Source of the DNA: Bacillus pumilus | GTDB taxonomy: Bacteria; Bacillota; Bacilli; Bacillales; Bacillaceae | Length of the DNA stretch: 64,000 bases | Direction: 5' to 3' | Assembly (NCBI RefSeq): GCF_038738535.1 | Contig: NZ_CP046128.1 | Span: 992,001-1,056,000 of the forward strand | Shown: positions 42,939 through 53,667 of the stretch, in pieces | Numbering within the stretch: the first letter of the stretch is position 1 | How the letters are laid out: every line of letters begins with the position of its first letter | Notes under the pieces: model-generated | Databases searched by the model: none | Seen by the model: the letters and a program-made list of their open reading frames with translations, nothing else | What the model was told of the DNA's origin: nothing | Program-made: the position numbers and the translations under genes

Positions 42939-45900
42939 CAGTACGTGGACGGATGACCAATGGGAAGCCATCGTTTCAGAAGGACAAGATATCTTGGTTG
43001 CGGCGGCGGCAGGGTCAGGAAAAACAGCTGTTTTGGTTGAACGGCTGATTCGAAAAATGACCCGGCCTGAACATCCAGTTGATGTGGACCGTCTGCTCGT
43101 TGTGACTTTCACAAATGCATCTGCGGCAGAGATGAAGCATCGGATTACAGAAGCACTTGAAAAAGAATTAGCCAAAAACCCTGGGTCCCTTCATATGAGA
43201 AGGCAGCTGTCCCTCATGAATCGTGCTAATATTTCTACCTTGCACTCCTTTTGCTTGCAGGTTTTGCGCACCTTTTACTATGAAATTGATCTTGACCCAG
43301 GCTTTCGTTTGGCAGATCAAACAGAAGGAGAATTATTAGGAGATGAAGTGTTAGATGAACTGTTCGAGGATGAATATAAGGCTGGAAAGCCATCATTCTT
43401 TGAACTGGTTGATCGTTACACTTCTGACCGCCATGACTTAGATTTGCAATGGCTTGTGAAGAGAATTTATGAGTTTTCTAGGTCTCATCCTTTACCTGAG
43501 CAATGGATGAGGGCATTCCTTTCACTTTATGATGTAGATGCACAAACAAAAGTAGAAGAATTACCGTTTTATCCATATATCAAAGAAGATCTTTCTCTCG
43601 TTCTCCGGAGCTGCCAGGAGCTGCTTGAACGAGCTCTTTCGCTATCAAAAGAGCCGGGCGGCCCAGCACCGAGAGCAGAGAATTTTATAGATGATTTAGA
43701 GCAAGTCAATGAATTAATCCATCATCAAGATGATTTTGAGGAGCTTTACGAACTTTTGCCGAACGTCAATTTTAAAAGGCTCAAAACGTGCAAAGGGGAT
43801 GAATATGACCCTGTTTTGTTAGAAAAGGCCACAGATGCACGTAATCAAGCAAAAAAACAACTAGAAAAGCTAAAAGATGAATACTTTATGCGCAGTCCTT
43901 CCCAGCATTTAAAAAGCTTAGCTGAAATGAAGCCAGTTGTGGAGACGCTTGTAGAGCTTGTGATCAAATTTGGTGAGCGTTTCGAAAGAGCGAAGCAGGA
44001 AAAGTCAATCGTCGACTTTTCGGATTTAGAGCACTATTGCTTACGCATTTTAGCGGAGCAGGATGCAGAAGGACATTTGATCGAAACAGAAGCTGCTAAG
44101 TACTATCAACAGCAGTTTGAAGAAGTGCTTGTTGATGAATACCAGGATACAAACCTCGTACAAGAAACGATTTTAAAGCTTGTGTCTAAAGGGGAACATT
44201 CTGCAGAGGGCAATCTGTTTATGGTTGGTGATGTAAAGCAGTCCATTTATCGTTTTAGACTGGCTGAGCCCATGCTCTTTTTAAACAAATATAAACACTT
44301 TCAACCAGACGGCAAAGAAACAGGGAAGAGAATTGATTTAAATAAAAACTTCCGAAGCCGTTCAGATGTTTTAGATAGTACGAACTTTTTGTTCAAGCAG
44401 CTGATGGGGGAAACAGTTGGAGAAATTGAATATGATGAACAAGCTGAATTAAAGCTTGGAGCGAGTTATCCAGAAAGCAAAGATACAACGACAGAAATGC
44501 TCCTTGTCCACTTAGATCAGCAGGAAGCGGAAAGCGACGAAGAGCGAGAAGAACTTGAGACCGTCCAATTTGAAGCGAGAATCATTGCTAAAAAAATAAG
44601 AGAATTGGTGGAGCAGCCATTTCAAGTGTACGATGCAAAACAGCAAATGACCCGTAACTTGCAGTATCGTGACATTGTCATTTTGCTTCGGTCTATGCCG
44701 TGGGCTCCGCAAATGATGGAAGAATTAAAGAAGCAGGGAATCCCTGTATATGCGAATCTTTCCTCTGGTTATTTTGAAGCAACAGAGGTGTCTGTCATTC
44801 TTTCTTTGTTAAAAGTCATCGATAATCCGTATCAGGATATTCCGCTTGCAGCTGTTTTAAGATCACCTATTGTTCATTTAGATGAAAATGAAATGGCACT
44901 TATTCGAACGAGTGATAAAAAAGGCACTTATTATGATGCTGTAAAGGCATTCATGAGTGTGACGCATTCAGATCACCCTACATGCAAAAAATTAGAGCGA
45001 TTTTTCCAATTGCTGCATAAGTGGCGTGATTTCTCCATCAATCATTCGGTGGCAGAATTAATTTGGGAAGTCTACCGAGATACGCAGTATCTTGATTATG
45101 TTGGCGGGATGCCTGGAGGTAAGCAGCGGCAGGCGAATCTTCGTGCCCTTTATGATCGAGCCAAGCAATATGAAAAAGCTGCCTTTAGAGGGCTATTTCG
45201 ATTCCTTCGTTTTATTGAAAGAATGCAGGAGCGTGGAGATGATCTTGGTGCGGCAAAAACGTTCAGTGAAACAGAGGACGTTGTGCGCATGATGACGATC
45301 CACAGCAGTAAAGGATTAGAATTTCCAGTCGTCTTTACTGCAGGACTCGGCAGGAACTTTAATATGATGGACTTAAACCAGTCCTACTTACTTGATAAAG
45401 AGCTAGGCTTTGGAAGCAAGTATATCCATCCTGAGCTGAGAATTAGTTATGCGACATTACCGCTTGTGGCGATGAAAAAAAAGATGAGAAAAGAGTTATT
45501 ATCTGAAGAGCTGAGGGTCCTATATGTGGCGCTCACAAGGGCTAAGGAAAAATTATTTCTGGTCGGCTCTGTCAAAAATCAGGTGAAAGCATTAAGCAAA
45601 TGGCAAAATGCCGCGACTGGAGAAGAGTGGCTGCTCCCTGATTTTGAACGTTATCAATCGAAAACATACTTAGATTTTATTGGTCCTGCTCTCATCCGTC
45701 ATCAAGCGATGTCATCTATTTTAGAAGAAACAGGCGATGTCGTTCTTTCGCATCCGTCCACATTCACCATCTCATTTACTCAAGCTTCTGATCTTCTAAA
45801 GGAAGATATGTCACTTGAAAAGAAGCAGCAAGACGAGGTAGTACAAGCATTGATGGATGGTCTGCCTGTTGAAGGATATGGTGATGCTGATGAGAAGGTG

Positions 45901-46620
45901 GCAGAGAGACTTTCATGGAAATATCCATATCTAGCGGCCTCGCAAGTCGGCACAAAGCAGTCTGTTTCCGAGATAAAAAGGATGAAAGAAATACAGGATG
46001 AGTACAGTGTTCCTTCTTCTATTCGAAAAGCTCGTGCAACATTGTATGACCGGCCGGCTTTCATGAAGAAAAAAACACTCACTGCCGCAGAACAAGGCAC
46101 CGCAATGCATACAGTCATGCAGCATATCACGCTTCCTTCTGAGGAGCCCTATGATGAATCACGTATAAGGCACCTGCTCGAATCCTTACAGCAGCGAGAC
46201 TTGCTAACAGATGAGCAAGTCCGGTCAATTGATCAAGAAGGAATTGCTGCTTTCTTCTCTACTTCAATTGGTCAAAAACTGCTGAAAGCGGACTGGGTAA
46301 AACGAGAAGTATCATTTAGTATGGTGTTACCTGTTAAAGAGGTATACAGTCATATTGATACTGAGGGAGAGCCTGTTCTGATTCAAGGAATGATTGACTG
46401 TTTATTTGAAACAGATGGAAAGCTATATTTACTAGATTATAAGACGGATAGAGTGCAAGGCAGATATACAGGTGGACTTGACGCTGCTGAATCTATCTTG
46501 AAAAAGCGCTATGAAACCCAAATAGCGTTATATGCAAAAGCAGTAGAGCGTTTGACAAACAGAACATTAGAGGAGAAAATTCTCTATTTCTTCGATGGGA
46601 ATTTAGAAATCTCTTTATAA
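42916..46620 (+). CDS. addA: ATP-dependent helicase/nuclease subunit AddA
   Basis: It is 1234 aa, the UvrD-like helicase motor and second nuclease of AddAB. Walker [10 protein letters not shown] is at about residues 31-39, Walker B is VDEYQDTN (about 409), the helicase motif is [18 protein letters not shown], and the C-terminal nuclease motif is LLDYKTDRV (about 1171). The start ATG has AAGGGGATC. In B. subtilis addAB is also needed during competence, fitting the proximity of comK only loosely. Confidence 0.95.
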   Translation: MQIPKPNNSTWTDDQWEAIVSEGQDILVAAAAGSGKTAVLVERLIRKMTRPEHPVDVDRLLVVTFTNASAAEMKHRITEALEKELAKNPGSLHMRRQLSLMNRANISTLHSFCLQVLRTFYYEIDLDPGFRLADQTEGELLGDEVLDELFEDEYKAGKPSFFELVDRYTSDRHDLDLQWLVKRIYEFSRSHPLPEQWMRAFLSLYDVDAQTKVEELPFYPYIKEDLSLVLRSCQELLERALSLSKEPGGPAPRAENFIDDLEQVNELIHHQDDFEELYELLPNVNFKRLKTCKGDEYDPVLLEKATDARNQAKKQLEKLKDEYFMRSPSQHLKSLAEMKPVVETLVELVIKFGERFERAKQEKSIVDFSDLEHYCLRILAEQDAEGHLIETEAAKYYQQQFEEVLVDEYQDTNLVQETILKLVSKGEHSAEGNLFMVGDVKQSIYRFRLAEPMLFLNKYKHFQPDGKETGKRIDLNKNFRSRSDVLDSTNFLFKQLMGETVGEIEYDEQAELKLGASYPESKDTTTEMLLVHLDQQEAESDEEREELETVQFEARIIAKKIRELVEQPFQVYDAKQQMTRNLQYRDIVILLRSMPWAPQMMEELKKQGIPVYANLSSGYFEATEVSVILSLLKVIDNPYQDIPLAAVLRSPIVHLDENEMALIRTSDKKGTYYDAVKAFMSVTHSDHPTCKKLERFFQLLHKWRDFSINHSVAELIWEVYRDTQYLDYVGGMPGGKQRQANLRALYDRAKQYEKAAFRGLFRFLRFIERMQERGDDLGAAKTFSETEDVVRMMTIHSSKGLEFPVVFTAGLGRNFNMMDLNQSYLLDKELGFGSKYIHPELRISYATLPLVAMKKKMRKELLSEELRVLYVALTRAKEKLFLVGSVKNQVKALSKWQNAATGEEWLLPDFERYQSKTYLDFIGPALIRHQAMSSILEETGDVVLSHPSTFTISFTQASDLLKEDMSLEKKQQDEVVQALMDGLPVEGYGDADEKVAERLSWKYPYLAASQVGTKQSVSEIKRMKEIQDEYSVPSSIRKARATLYDRPAFMKKKTLTAAEQGTAMHTVMQHITLPSEEPYDESRIRHLLESLQQRDLLTDEQVRSIDQEGIAAFFSTSIGQKLLKADWVKREVSFSMVLPVKEVYSHIDTEGEPVLIQGMIDCLFETDGKLYLLDYKTDRVQGRYTGGLDAAESILKKRYETQIALYAKAVERLTNRTLEEKILYFFDGNLEISL

Positions 46621-46646
46621 ATGTATCGGAATGAGAGGTGAAACAC

Positions 46647-47822
46647 ATGAGGATTCTGCATACAGCGGATTGGCATTTAGGGAAAACCCTTGAAGGTCGA
46701 AGCCGGCTTGATGAGCAAGCACAGTTTTTAGATGAACTGTATCAAATCGTGAAAGACGAACACATTGATGTCATTGTGATGGCCGGTGATGCCTTTGATA
46801 CAGTGAATCCGCCTGCTAGAGCAGAGCAGCTTTTTTATGAAAGTCTATCTGCCTTATCTGATAAAGGAAAACGGCAGGTAGTGGTCATCTCAGGCAATCA
46901 CGATAATCCGGATCGCTTATCAGCCGCATCTCCTTTAACAAATGATCAGGGTATTCATTTAATTGGATATCCGACAAATGACATCATCCGTGTCGATGTT
47001 CCTTCTTCGAGTGAACGTTTATCCATTGCAGCACTCGCTTATCCGTCTGAGGCGAGACTAAATGAGGTGCTGGCTGAAACATTTGAAGAGAAAGTGCTTC
47101 GTGATCATTACAATTTAAAAATTCAACAAGCGTTTCAACATTTAAGTACTCAATTCCAGCTGGATACAGTTAATATTGCAACAAGCCACATTTATGTGGC
47201 AGGAGGAAGTCAAACAGATTCAGAAAGACCGATTGAAGTAGGCGGCGCATATACCGTTGCGGCTGAAAGCCTGCCAGAAGCAGCTTGCTATGTTGCACTT
47301 GGTCATTTGCACCGCCCGCAAACGATCAAACGTGCCAAAACGATTGCCCGGTATTCTGGATCACCTCTTGCTTATAGCTTTTCTGAATCAGGCTATGCCA
47401 AATCAGTCACAATTGTAGAGGCAAAACCTAATGAAAAGGCAAGCTGGAAAGAAGTGTTTTTATCAAGCGGAAAACCACTTGTGAAATGGAAGGCGACTGA
47501 GGGACTGAGTCAAGTGCACGAGTGGCTGGATGAAAAACGTGATCTTCAGGCGTGGATTGATTTAGAGGTTCATTTAACAGACCAGCTCTCTATTGAAGAG
47601 ATTCATCAGCTCCGTAAGCAGCATAGTGGGTTTGTTCACATTCGACCAAAGTTCAAAGAACTACAGCAAATAGAAGAGCAAAAGCAAGTGGAAAAGCTCT
47701 CGATCGAAGAGCGGTTCGTGAAATTTTATGAGCGCCAGACAGGTGGCGGTTTACCCGATGAAAAAACAGTCAAACTGTTTTTAGAGCTAGCCAATGAAAT
47801 GCAAGAGGAGGAAGCGACTTGA
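46647..47822 (+). CDS. sbcD: DNA double-strand break repair nuclease subunit SbcD
   Basis: It is a 391-aa Mre11-type phosphoesterase/exonuclease. The motifs are in order: HTADWHLG (residues 6-13), MAGDAFD, ISGNHDNP and LGHLHRP. It forms the SbcCD complex, which cleaves DNA hairpins and processes ends. The start is ATG 46647; GTG 46638 lies within the GAGAGGTG site. Its stop codon overlaps the sbcC start (TTGA). Confidence 0.94.
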   Translation: MRILHTADWHLGKTLEGRSRLDEQAQFLDELYQIVKDEHIDVIVMAGDAFDTVNPPARAEQLFYESLSALSDKGKRQVVVISGNHDNPDRLSAASPLTNDQGIHLIGYPTNDIIRVDVPSSSERLSIAALAYPSEARLNEVLAETFEEKVLRDHYNLKIQQAFQHLSTQFQLDTVNIATSHIYVAGGSQTDSERPIEVGGAYTVAAESLPEAACYVALGHLHRPQTIKRAKTIARYSGSPLAYSFSESGYAKSVTIVEAKPNEKASWKEVFLSSGKPLVKWKATEGLSQVHEWLDEKRDLQAWIDLEVHLTDQLSIEEIHQLRKQHSGFVHIRPKFKELQQIEEQKQVEKLSIEERFVKFYERQTGGGLPDEKTVKLFLELANEMQEEEAT

Positions 47823-50800
47823 AGCCGATTACGCTGACCATTAAAGGACTTCATAGCTTCAGAGAAGAACAAACAATTGACTTTAGCTCATTATGTGATG
47901 CAGGTGTGTTTGGCATATTTGGACCGACAGGAAGTGGAAAGTCGTCCATATTAGACGCCATGACCCTGGCACTCTATGGCAAAGTGGAACGTGCGTTAAA
48001 TAATACACATGGTATTTTGAACCAAGCGGAAGAAAAGCTGTCGGTTTCCTTTACATTTGCTTTGCAAAAGGAACATCATATTTCTTATAAAGTTGAACGT
48101 GCTTTCAAACGAGCGGATGAAATGAAAGTCAGAACGACATTATGCCGCCTGATTGAAATCGGTGATACGCAGACCGTTCTCGCAGATAAAGCGAGTGAGG
48201 TCAATCGTAAAGTAGAAGAATTACTCGGATTAACCATTGATGATTTTACACGAGCGGTTGTCTTACCTCAAGGGAAATTTGCAGAATTTCTCTCCCTAAA
48301 AGGGGCAGACAGACGTCAAATGCTTCAGCGGTTGTTTAACTTGGAAAAGTATGGGGACCAGCTCGTCAAGCGTTTGCGTGCAAAAGCTCAGAATCAATAT
48401 GGGCAAAAAAATGAACTGCTGGCTGAACTGAATGGTTTAGGGGAAGCTGGCCCAGAGGCGCTGGCAAAAGCAAAGGAAGCAGCAGAGCAGGCAAAAGCCA
48501 TTTTTCATGAGAAAAAACAAGCGCGGGACGAAGCGTTCACTGCTTTTACAAAGGCGCAAGCGATCTGGCAGTATCAAAAGGAACAAGAAGCTTATGAGAC
48601 TGAACAAAACAAACTGAATCTACTGGCACCATCAATGGAAGAGAAAAAGGCCAAGCTCAATATCGCAGAGCAGGCAGAGGCGCTAAAGCCCTATGCGGAT
48701 GCATTAACAAAGGCTGAAAAACAGCTTTCTCAAGCATCAAAGGAGAAGCAGGAAGCAGAAAAGCAGCTGCTGCATCAACGAACGATCTATGATCAAATGA
48801 CGCAGGAGTATGAGCAAGCCCGGCAAAAGAAAATAGAGACTGAGCCAGAACTTCTCCAAAAGAAAGAGCAGCTGATTCATCTAAAGGAAATTGAACGAAA
48901 AAAAGAGACAGCTCTTCAGGAAAAGACAGGAATAGAACAGCAAAAAAATGAAAAAACGCAGCAATTCATACAAAAGAAAAAAGAAGCGGACAATCTTCAA
49001 TCTCTATTAGAGCGTGCACTGACGAAACAAACACAGCTGAAGCATGAGCTGGAGCAGTTACAAGTCTCAGTAAAAGAACGGAAAAGTGTACAGGATGCTT
49101 TACGTTTAAGTGAAAATGTTGAAAGAATAAACCGCAGCATTCAAAAAGAAAAGCAAAAGATGGAGGAGGTCAAAAAGCGAGCCACACAGACTTCAGAAGC
49201 ATATGAAAAGCTTCAAAAACAGCAAAACGACCATCATGAAAAAATAGACCAATCGTTTCAAGCAATTGAACACCTCTATTTTTATGTATGTGAATTCGAA
49301 CGAGCTCTAACAGAATGGAGTAAAAAAGAACAACATCAGAAGCTCGAAAAATTAAAACAGCGTGATGTTGTAAGGGCGGCTGAATTAAGAAAAGAATTAG
49401 CGGCAGAGCTAGTAGATGGTGAACCATGTCCGGTTTGTGGATCAATTCATCATGATCCAAAGGCTTTGGAATACAATGACCATGAAGAAACCGTGGCACA
49501 AGTCGATGAAGTCATTCAACGGATGGACAAAGAGCTCAAGCAGGCAGAGGAGTATGCGAGAGACATGTATGCCGCAAAGCAGCTCCTCGAAACGAATGCC
49601 AATCAATTAGTGAAACAATTTGCTTTCTTATCTCAGAAAGCCCCGGGAGCGGAAGTAGCTGCAGCAGTAGAAACCGTACAAAATCCGCAGTCTTTGCAGG
49701 ATCTGATGCAAGAATGGAAAGGCATAAAGCAGGATATTCAAGAAGTTGAACGTAAACGAGCTCGTTTAATGGATGAAACGCATAATCAAGCAGCAGAGAT
49801 GAGCAAGATGAAAGAGCAAATGACTTTTGAACAGCAACGCATCGAAGAATTAGAGGTGCTGATCAAAGAGCTTCAATCTGAGCTTTCAGTGCAAACGACT
49901 CAATTTGAACAGGCCTTCCCTCATTTTACATTGAATCAAGTACAAGAGCTGCAAAAGCAAATCGATGAAAAGGACCAACAAGCGGAAGGCTATAAAGAAC
50001 GTATTGAGAAAAGCATTTCGTTTTTGGAAGAAAAACAGCTAGCAAAAGAGCAGCTGCAGACAGCGATATACAATGTCGAGAAAGAACTTGATAAACTAGC
50101 GCATCAGCTAGAAAGTCAGCATCAGCTTATCCATCAATATGAAACAGATTTAGGCCGATATCCATTAAAAGCTGCCTCTATTTCTGATGAACTTATTGAG
50201 GTTGAACATTCTCTTGCTCTTCTTAATGAAAAAGAACAGCAATCGTACAAGCAATTGCAGCACGCGCAGCAGTTGTTTAGTGAGGCGCAAAGCCATTTTT
50301 CAAGCAGTGAGCGTCAGCTTCAAGAGGCGAACCGGCGAAAACAAGAAGCAGAAGCAGCATGGGAAAAAGAAACAGAATTCTCTCCTTTTCATATGCCGCA
50401 GGAAATTGAGTCTGCTTCAATGGAACAGGCAGTACGTCAATCGGTCAAACAGGAAATTGAGGAATTTGAGGATAAAAGAAAGGAATGTGCCGCAAACTTA
50501 AAGCGAATTTCTGAATTACTGAAAGAAGAGTCACTGGATGAAAAGCAGTGGACTGACATTCAGCACAGAAAAGATGCAGCTGAAAAAGCATTGGAAGAAG
50601 CGACAGCAATGAGTGGGTCCGCACATGAACACCTGCGTGTGGTTGAAGAAAATCATCAGCGCTTTGCAAGTATTCACGAACGCTTGGAAGCACTGCAGCA
50701 AGAAATTGATCGCCTCGATAAACTGCAAACCGTTTTTAAAGGGAATACGTTTGTTGAATTTTTAGCAGAAGAACAGCTGGAAAGTGTCAGTCGTGATGCA

Positions 50801-51214
50801 TCCGCCCGCTTGGGTATGTTGACGAGACAAAGATATGCGATTGAGGTCGACTCAGAAGGCGGCTTTGTTATGCGTGATGATGCAAATGGTGGTGTCAGGC
50901 GTCCTGTGTCCAGCTTGTCCGGCGGGGAAACCTTCCTGACATCGCTGGCGCTTGCCCTTGCTCTTTCTGCACAAATTCAGCTGAGAGGTGAATTCCCGCT
51001 GCAATTCTTTTTCCTTGATGAAGGATTCGGTACGCTCGATCAAGACTTGCTTGATACGGTCATTACCGCATTAGAGAAACTGCAGTCTCACAATTTAGCA
51101 GTTGGTGTGATTAGCCACGTGGAAGAATTGAAAATGAGACTGCCGAAAAAACTGATTGTCCATCCAGCAGATCCAAGCGGGAAAGGGACAACGGTCTCAA
51201 TGGAATTAATGTAA
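47819..51214 (+). CDS. sbcC: Nuclease SbcCD subunit C
   Basis: It is a 1131-aa SMC/Rad50-like ATPase. Walker A GPTGSGKSS is at about residues 36-44, two long coiled coils flank the zinc hook EPCPVCGSI (Cys about 537/540), the signature motif SSLSGGETF is at about 1031, and Walker B FFLDEGFGTLD is at about 1064. It tethers DNA and drives SbcD. The start is TTG 47819 behind GAGGAGG, overlapping sbcD by four bases. Confidence 0.95.
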   Translation: MKPITLTIKGLHSFREEQTIDFSSLCDAGVFGIFGPTGSGKSSILDAMTLALYGKVERALNNTHGILNQAEEKLSVSFTFALQKEHHISYKVERAFKRADEMKVRTTLCRLIEIGDTQTVLADKASEVNRKVEELLGLTIDDFTRAVVLPQGKFAEFLSLKGADRRQMLQRLFNLEKYGDQLVKRLRAKAQNQYGQKNELLAELNGLGEAGPEALAKAKEAAEQAKAIFHEKKQARDEAFTAFTKAQAIWQYQKEQEAYETEQNKLNLLAPSMEEKKAKLNIAEQAEALKPYADALTKAEKQLSQASKEKQEAEKQLLHQRTIYDQMTQEYEQARQKKIETEPELLQKKEQLIHLKEIERKKETALQEKTGIEQQKNEKTQQFIQKKKEADNLQSLLERALTKQTQLKHELEQLQVSVKERKSVQDALRLSENVERINRSIQKEKQKMEEVKKRATQTSEAYEKLQKQQNDHHEKIDQSFQAIEHLYFYVCEFERALTEWSKKEQHQKLEKLKQRDVVRAAELRKELAAELVDGEPCPVCGSIHHDPKALEYNDHEETVAQVDEVIQRMDKELKQAEEYARDMYAAKQLLETNANQLVKQFAFLSQKAPGAEVAAAVETVQNPQSLQDLMQEWKGIKQDIQEVERKRARLMDETHNQAAEMSKMKEQMTFEQQRIEELEVLIKELQSELSVQTTQFEQAFPHFTLNQVQELQKQIDEKDQQAEGYKERIEKSISFLEEKQLAKEQLQTAIYNVEKELDKLAHQLESQHQLIHQYETDLGRYPLKAASISDELIEVEHSLALLNEKEQQSYKQLQHAQQLFSEAQSHFSSSERQLQEANRRKQEAEAAWEKETEFSPFHMPQEIESASMEQAVRQSVKQEIEEFEDKRKECAANLKRISELLKEESLDEKQWTDIQHRKDAAEKALEEATAMSGSAHEHLRVVEENHQRFASIHERLEALQQEIDRLDKLQTVFKGNTFVEFLAEEQLESVSRDASARLGMLTRQRYAIEVDSEGGFVMRDDANGGVRRPVSSLSGGETFLTSLALALALSAQIQLRGEFPLQFFFLDEGFGTLDQDLLDTVITALEKLQSHNLAVGVISHVEELKMRLPKKLIVHPADPSGKGTTVSMELM

Positions 51215-51233
51215 ATGTTGAGGTGATGACAGG

Positions 51234-51533
51234 GTGGCAAAGCAAACCATTGGATTATGTGAGCTGTGCGGAAGACAAAATGTCCTGCTCACAGAACACC
51301 ACTTAACACCAAGAGAAGAAGGTGGGGCTTTTTTACCGACTGCCTTCCTGTGTATCCCCTGCCATAAACAAGTGCATGCACTCTTTACAAACCAGGAGCT
51401 TGCCGCACGCTTGAACACACTTGATGCACTAAGGCAGGATGAAAAGCTTGCTTCGTACATCAAATGGATTCGAAAACAGCCGGCAAGCAAGCTGGTTAAA
51501 ACAAAAAAATCGAGACAACGCAGAAAAAAATAA
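51234..51533 (+). CDS. yisB: HNH-like small protein YisB
   Basis: It is 99 aa with an HNH-nuclease-like arrangement: CELCG near the N-terminus, TEHHLTPRE (catalytic histidines) and CIPCHKQVH. The C-terminus is strongly basic (KKSRQRRKK), consistent with nucleic-acid binding. The start is GTG 51234, eight nt after GAGGTGATG and 20 nt after sbcC, so probably the last gene of the addBA-sbcDC operon. Activity is inferred from motifs only. Confidence 0.8.
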   Translation: MAKQTIGLCELCGRQNVLLTEHHLTPREEGGAFLPTAFLCIPCHKQVHALFTNQELAARLNTLDALRQDEKLASYIKWIRKQPASKLVKTKKSRQRRKK

Positions 51534-51537
51534 GCAT

Positions 51538-51577
51538 AAAAAGCGCTCCTCTAAATGAAATGACTGTAGAGGAGCTG
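51538..51577. terminator. Terminator between yisB and gerPF
   Basis: AAAGC-g-CTCCTCTA pairs with TAGAGGAG-ct-GCTTT at the convergent ends of the repair and gerP operons. Confidence 0.75.
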
Positions 51578-51579
51578 CT

Positions 51580-51798
51580 TTATGCATTGCCTACCATATT
51601 CTGATCATTTAAGTCAGGATCCACATAGTTGGTGGCGCTAATGCCATTATTTAATATCAAGAAATCTCCGGTATTTCCCGCTCCAGAGCCTAAAGCAGAT
51701 TTTGACGAACTTTTAGGCGACAGGTAGAATGAGTCACCGACGTTTACGACGCCTCCAGAAATAGAGTTAATGTAAATGGGTCCGACAATTGCTGGCAT
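51580..51798 (-). CDS. gerPF: Spore germination protein GerPF
   Basis: It is 72 aa with the GerPA/GerPF family start MPAIVGPIYINSISGGVVNVGD and a Gly/Asn/Ser-rich end (GNTGDFLIL, DQNMVGNA). GerP proteins sit in the inner spore coat and let germinants pass to the inner membrane receptors. The start is ATG 51798; the ATG at 51807 is part of the AAAGGATG site. It is the last gene of gerPABCDEF and is paralogous to GerPA. Confidence 0.93.
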   Translation of the reverse strand: MPAIVGPIYINSISGGVVNVGDSFYLSPKSSSKSALGSGAGNTGDFLILNNGISATNYVDPDLNDQNMVGNA

Positions 51799-51820
51799 AA
51801 TCGACATCCTTTATTCGAAG

Positions 51821-52252
51821 TCATATCACCATCATATGCGCAGGTAGGTCCATTTGTGAGTTTGGCGGACTTTCGTCGTTGCTAAATAACTCTCGAATAT
51901 GCTTCACTCTTGCAACGCCATTCACTCCACACGTAGAGCCAATTTGAAACACAGAGGAGGAAGACACCCCTTCTACATGTATTGAAGACACTTTAATCAC
52001 AGGCTTTTCATGGTAAAATGCTGTTCTGACGGATCGTTCCGGCAGCATCAATGGAATAGGCTCATAATACACTTCAAATTCTTTAGCATTTAAGTTTTCT
52101 GCTTCATTGCCATAAAACAAACTAATGGTTCGTTGAACAGCTAACACCTTAACCTTCGGGCATAGCTCCTGAGTATCACCGATTTGAACAACACTTGAAA
52201 TCCCCACAGAATTCACCTTCGTGAAACTCACTTGAGATGTGCGCTTTATCAT
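51821..52252 (-). CDS. gerPE: Spore germination protein GerPE
   Basis: It is 143 aa with the family N-terminus KRTSQVSFTKVNSVGISSVVQIGD and a second similar segment (SSIHVEGVSSSSVFQIGST). Its ATG shares one base with the gerPD stop (TAATG), so translation is coupled. It acts in the spore coat as part of GerP. Confidence 0.92.
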   Translation of the reverse strand: MIKRTSQVSFTKVNSVGISSVVQIGDTQELCPKVKVLAVQRTISLFYGNEAENLNAKEFEVYYEPIPLMLPERSVRTAFYHEKPVIKVSSIHVEGVSSSSVFQIGSTCGVNGVARVKHIRELFSNDESPPNSQMDLPAHMMVI

Positions 52253-52428
52253 TATCGAGGTGCCAGAGGAACAAACGGGCCAATGATAAGAGATTCTGGC
52301 GGTGTATCAAAAATGGAGGATAATTGTACATGATCTGTGTCCCCGATGATAAATAGGGAAGAGGACGAAACCCCAACTACTTTAATGCATCCGGTCTCGA
52401 TGTTGCGGTTGACGACTGTGAAATTCAT
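52252..52428 (-). CDS. gerPD: Spore germination protein GerPD
   Basis: It is a 58-aa protein that starts MNFTVVNRNIETGCIKVVG and contains GVSSSSLFIIGD and DTPPESLIIGPFVPLAP, as in B. subtilis GerPD. The ATG overlaps the gerPC stop by four bases (ATGA) and its own stop overlaps gerPE. Confidence 0.92.
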   Translation of the reverse strand: MNFTVVNRNIETGCIKVVGVSSSSLFIIGDTDHVQLSSIFDTPPESLIIGPFVPLAPR

Positions 52429-53039
52429 CCGTTTTCCTCTCCTTTCGTTTCATTTGGAATATGGGCTAAGAAATGCTCAATCGCTCGTTTGACATCATGC
52501 TTCACATATTCAGCAATTTGCTCTGAACGCTGCAGCGGGGTCATATCTTCCCGGTGCGGGAGCTGTCCTGCATAGTATTTGATTCTGCTGTCAATTTGCT
52601 TGCGAATGTCCTCAATGATGTGGTGTTTGTTGCTCTCATCAAGAGACCCTTCATATCGCTGCTCTAGCTCTTCAAGAAGTTCTGGCGCTTCTTCATTTAA
52701 GAATGCGTCGACAAGCTGGCGTGTTTGATTGAAAAATTGATCAGCCATTTCTTGCTGCATCATTCCAATACCCGGGGTTGTTGTTTGGCCCACTTCAAAG
52801 TTTTGAACACTGTTTGGATCAGATGGATTGAGGCCGATGTTCAGTGTGCCTTCAAGCCGCTCGATTTTCAGTTGATCAAATTGATAATCAATCCGTTCAA
52901 TCGTCGTTGTCGGTTTATCTTTGATCATTTGCATTTCCTGCTGAAGTTCGTTAAGCCTTTTTTCAAGCATCATAATTTGTTGTGTTTGCTTTTGAATGAT
53001 GCCATGCACCTGTGAAGCGTTGCTTTGATAATCATACAT
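52425..53039 (-). CDS. gerPC: Spore germination protein GerPC
   Basis: It is 204 aa, the longest GerP protein. An N-terminal coiled-coil segment (about residues 12-45) is followed by a mixed domain (FDQLKIERLEGTLNIGL). The start is ATG 53039, nine nt after GGAGG; the extension to 53132 runs into gerPB. It is required for coat permeability to germinants in B. subtilis. Confidence 0.92.
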   Translation of the reverse strand: MYDYQSNASQVHGIIQKQTQQIMMLEKRLNELQQEMQMIKDKPTTTIERIDYQFDQLKIERLEGTLNIGLNPSDPNSVQNFEVGQTTTPGIGMMQQEMADQFFNQTRQLVDAFLNEEAPELLEELEQRYEGSLDESNKHHIIEDIRKQIDSRIKYYAGQLPHREDMTPLQRSEQIAEYVKHDVKRAIEHFLAHIPNETKGEENG

Positions 53040-53070
53040 TGACATACACCTCCGGGGATAGCAGATGAAC

Positions 53071-53304
53071 TTAAGTTGTTGGTGACTGAAGCGGTACAAA
53101 AGGTGTTGTGATTGCGCCTTGGGATTCTTCAATTCCTTGTGTACCTGCTGCGGCAGGTGCTGCTTCTACGTAGCTGCCCGTGTTATACAGATTAGAAAGA
53201 GCTTTAATTGAACCAGCGCTCCCAATTTGCAGCACAGAGGAGTTACTGACAGACTCTACACGCAAATAATTAATTTGTATCGCTTGATTAATATAGAAGT
53301 TCAA
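53071..53304 (-). CDS. gerPB: Spore germination protein GerPB
   Basis: It is 77 aa: MNFYINQAIQINYLRVESVS then NSSVLQIGSAGSIKALSNLYNTG, and a Pro/Ala/Gly-rich tail. The start is TTG 53304, nine nt after AAGGAGTGAG; no ATG is available. Confidence 0.92.
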   Translation of the reverse strand: MNFYINQAIQINYLRVESVSNSSVLQIGSAGSIKALSNLYNTGSYVEAAPAAAGTQGIEESQGAITTPFVPLQSPTT

Positions 53305-53318
53305 CGGATTCTCACTCC

Positions 53319-53540
53319 TTACAAGTTACCAACAAGCGGTTGATCAATGACATCACTGTCGTACGTATTTGTCACACTTTTATAGTTGCTAATGCGCAAT
53401 TGATCACCAGTGTTAAAACTGCCTGCGCCAGCAAACGTTTTAACCTGACTATTTGGAGAAATGGTGATGCAGTCTCCAACATGAACGACTCCGCTCGTTC
53501 CGACGGCATTTACTTTAAAGGCTCCAACAATAGCCGGCAT
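53319..53540 (-). CDS. gerPA: Spore germination protein GerPA
   Basis: It is 73 aa, first gene of the operon, with [23 protein letters not shown] and the end [12 protein letters not shown]. The start is ATG 53540 behind AAAGGATGTG; the in-frame upstream codons lie inside that site. Expressed late in the mother cell in B. subtilis; a sigma-K-type promoter is 55 nt upstream. Confidence 0.93.
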   Translation of the reverse strand: MPAIVGAFKVNAVGTSGVVHVGDCITISPNSQVKTFAGAGSFNTGDQLRISNYKSVTNTYDSDVIDQPLVGNL

Positions 53541-53594
53541 AGCGGTGCACATCCTTTATAAAAATAAGGCACTTTGTTTTTGGGCGTTTCACCA

Positions 53595-53621
53595 TAGCTT
53601 ATGATGGGTCTTTTAATGTGT
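53595..53621 (-). promoter_or_regulatory. Sigma-K-type promoter of the gerP operon
   Basis: On the minus strand AC (53621-53620), 16 nt, then CATAAGCTA (53603-53595) match the sigma-K consensus AC-N16-CATAnnnTA exactly. Confidence 0.8.
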
Positions 53622-53667
53622 GATTGTCTTTTTGAAAGCTTTTGATGAGAGGAATTAGGTGTATGGT

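Noticed and set aside
49170-49499. Antisense ORFs within sbcC, addA and other large genes
   Set aside because: They are opposite-strand shadows of long coiled-coil or helicase genes, without start signals or recognisable products.
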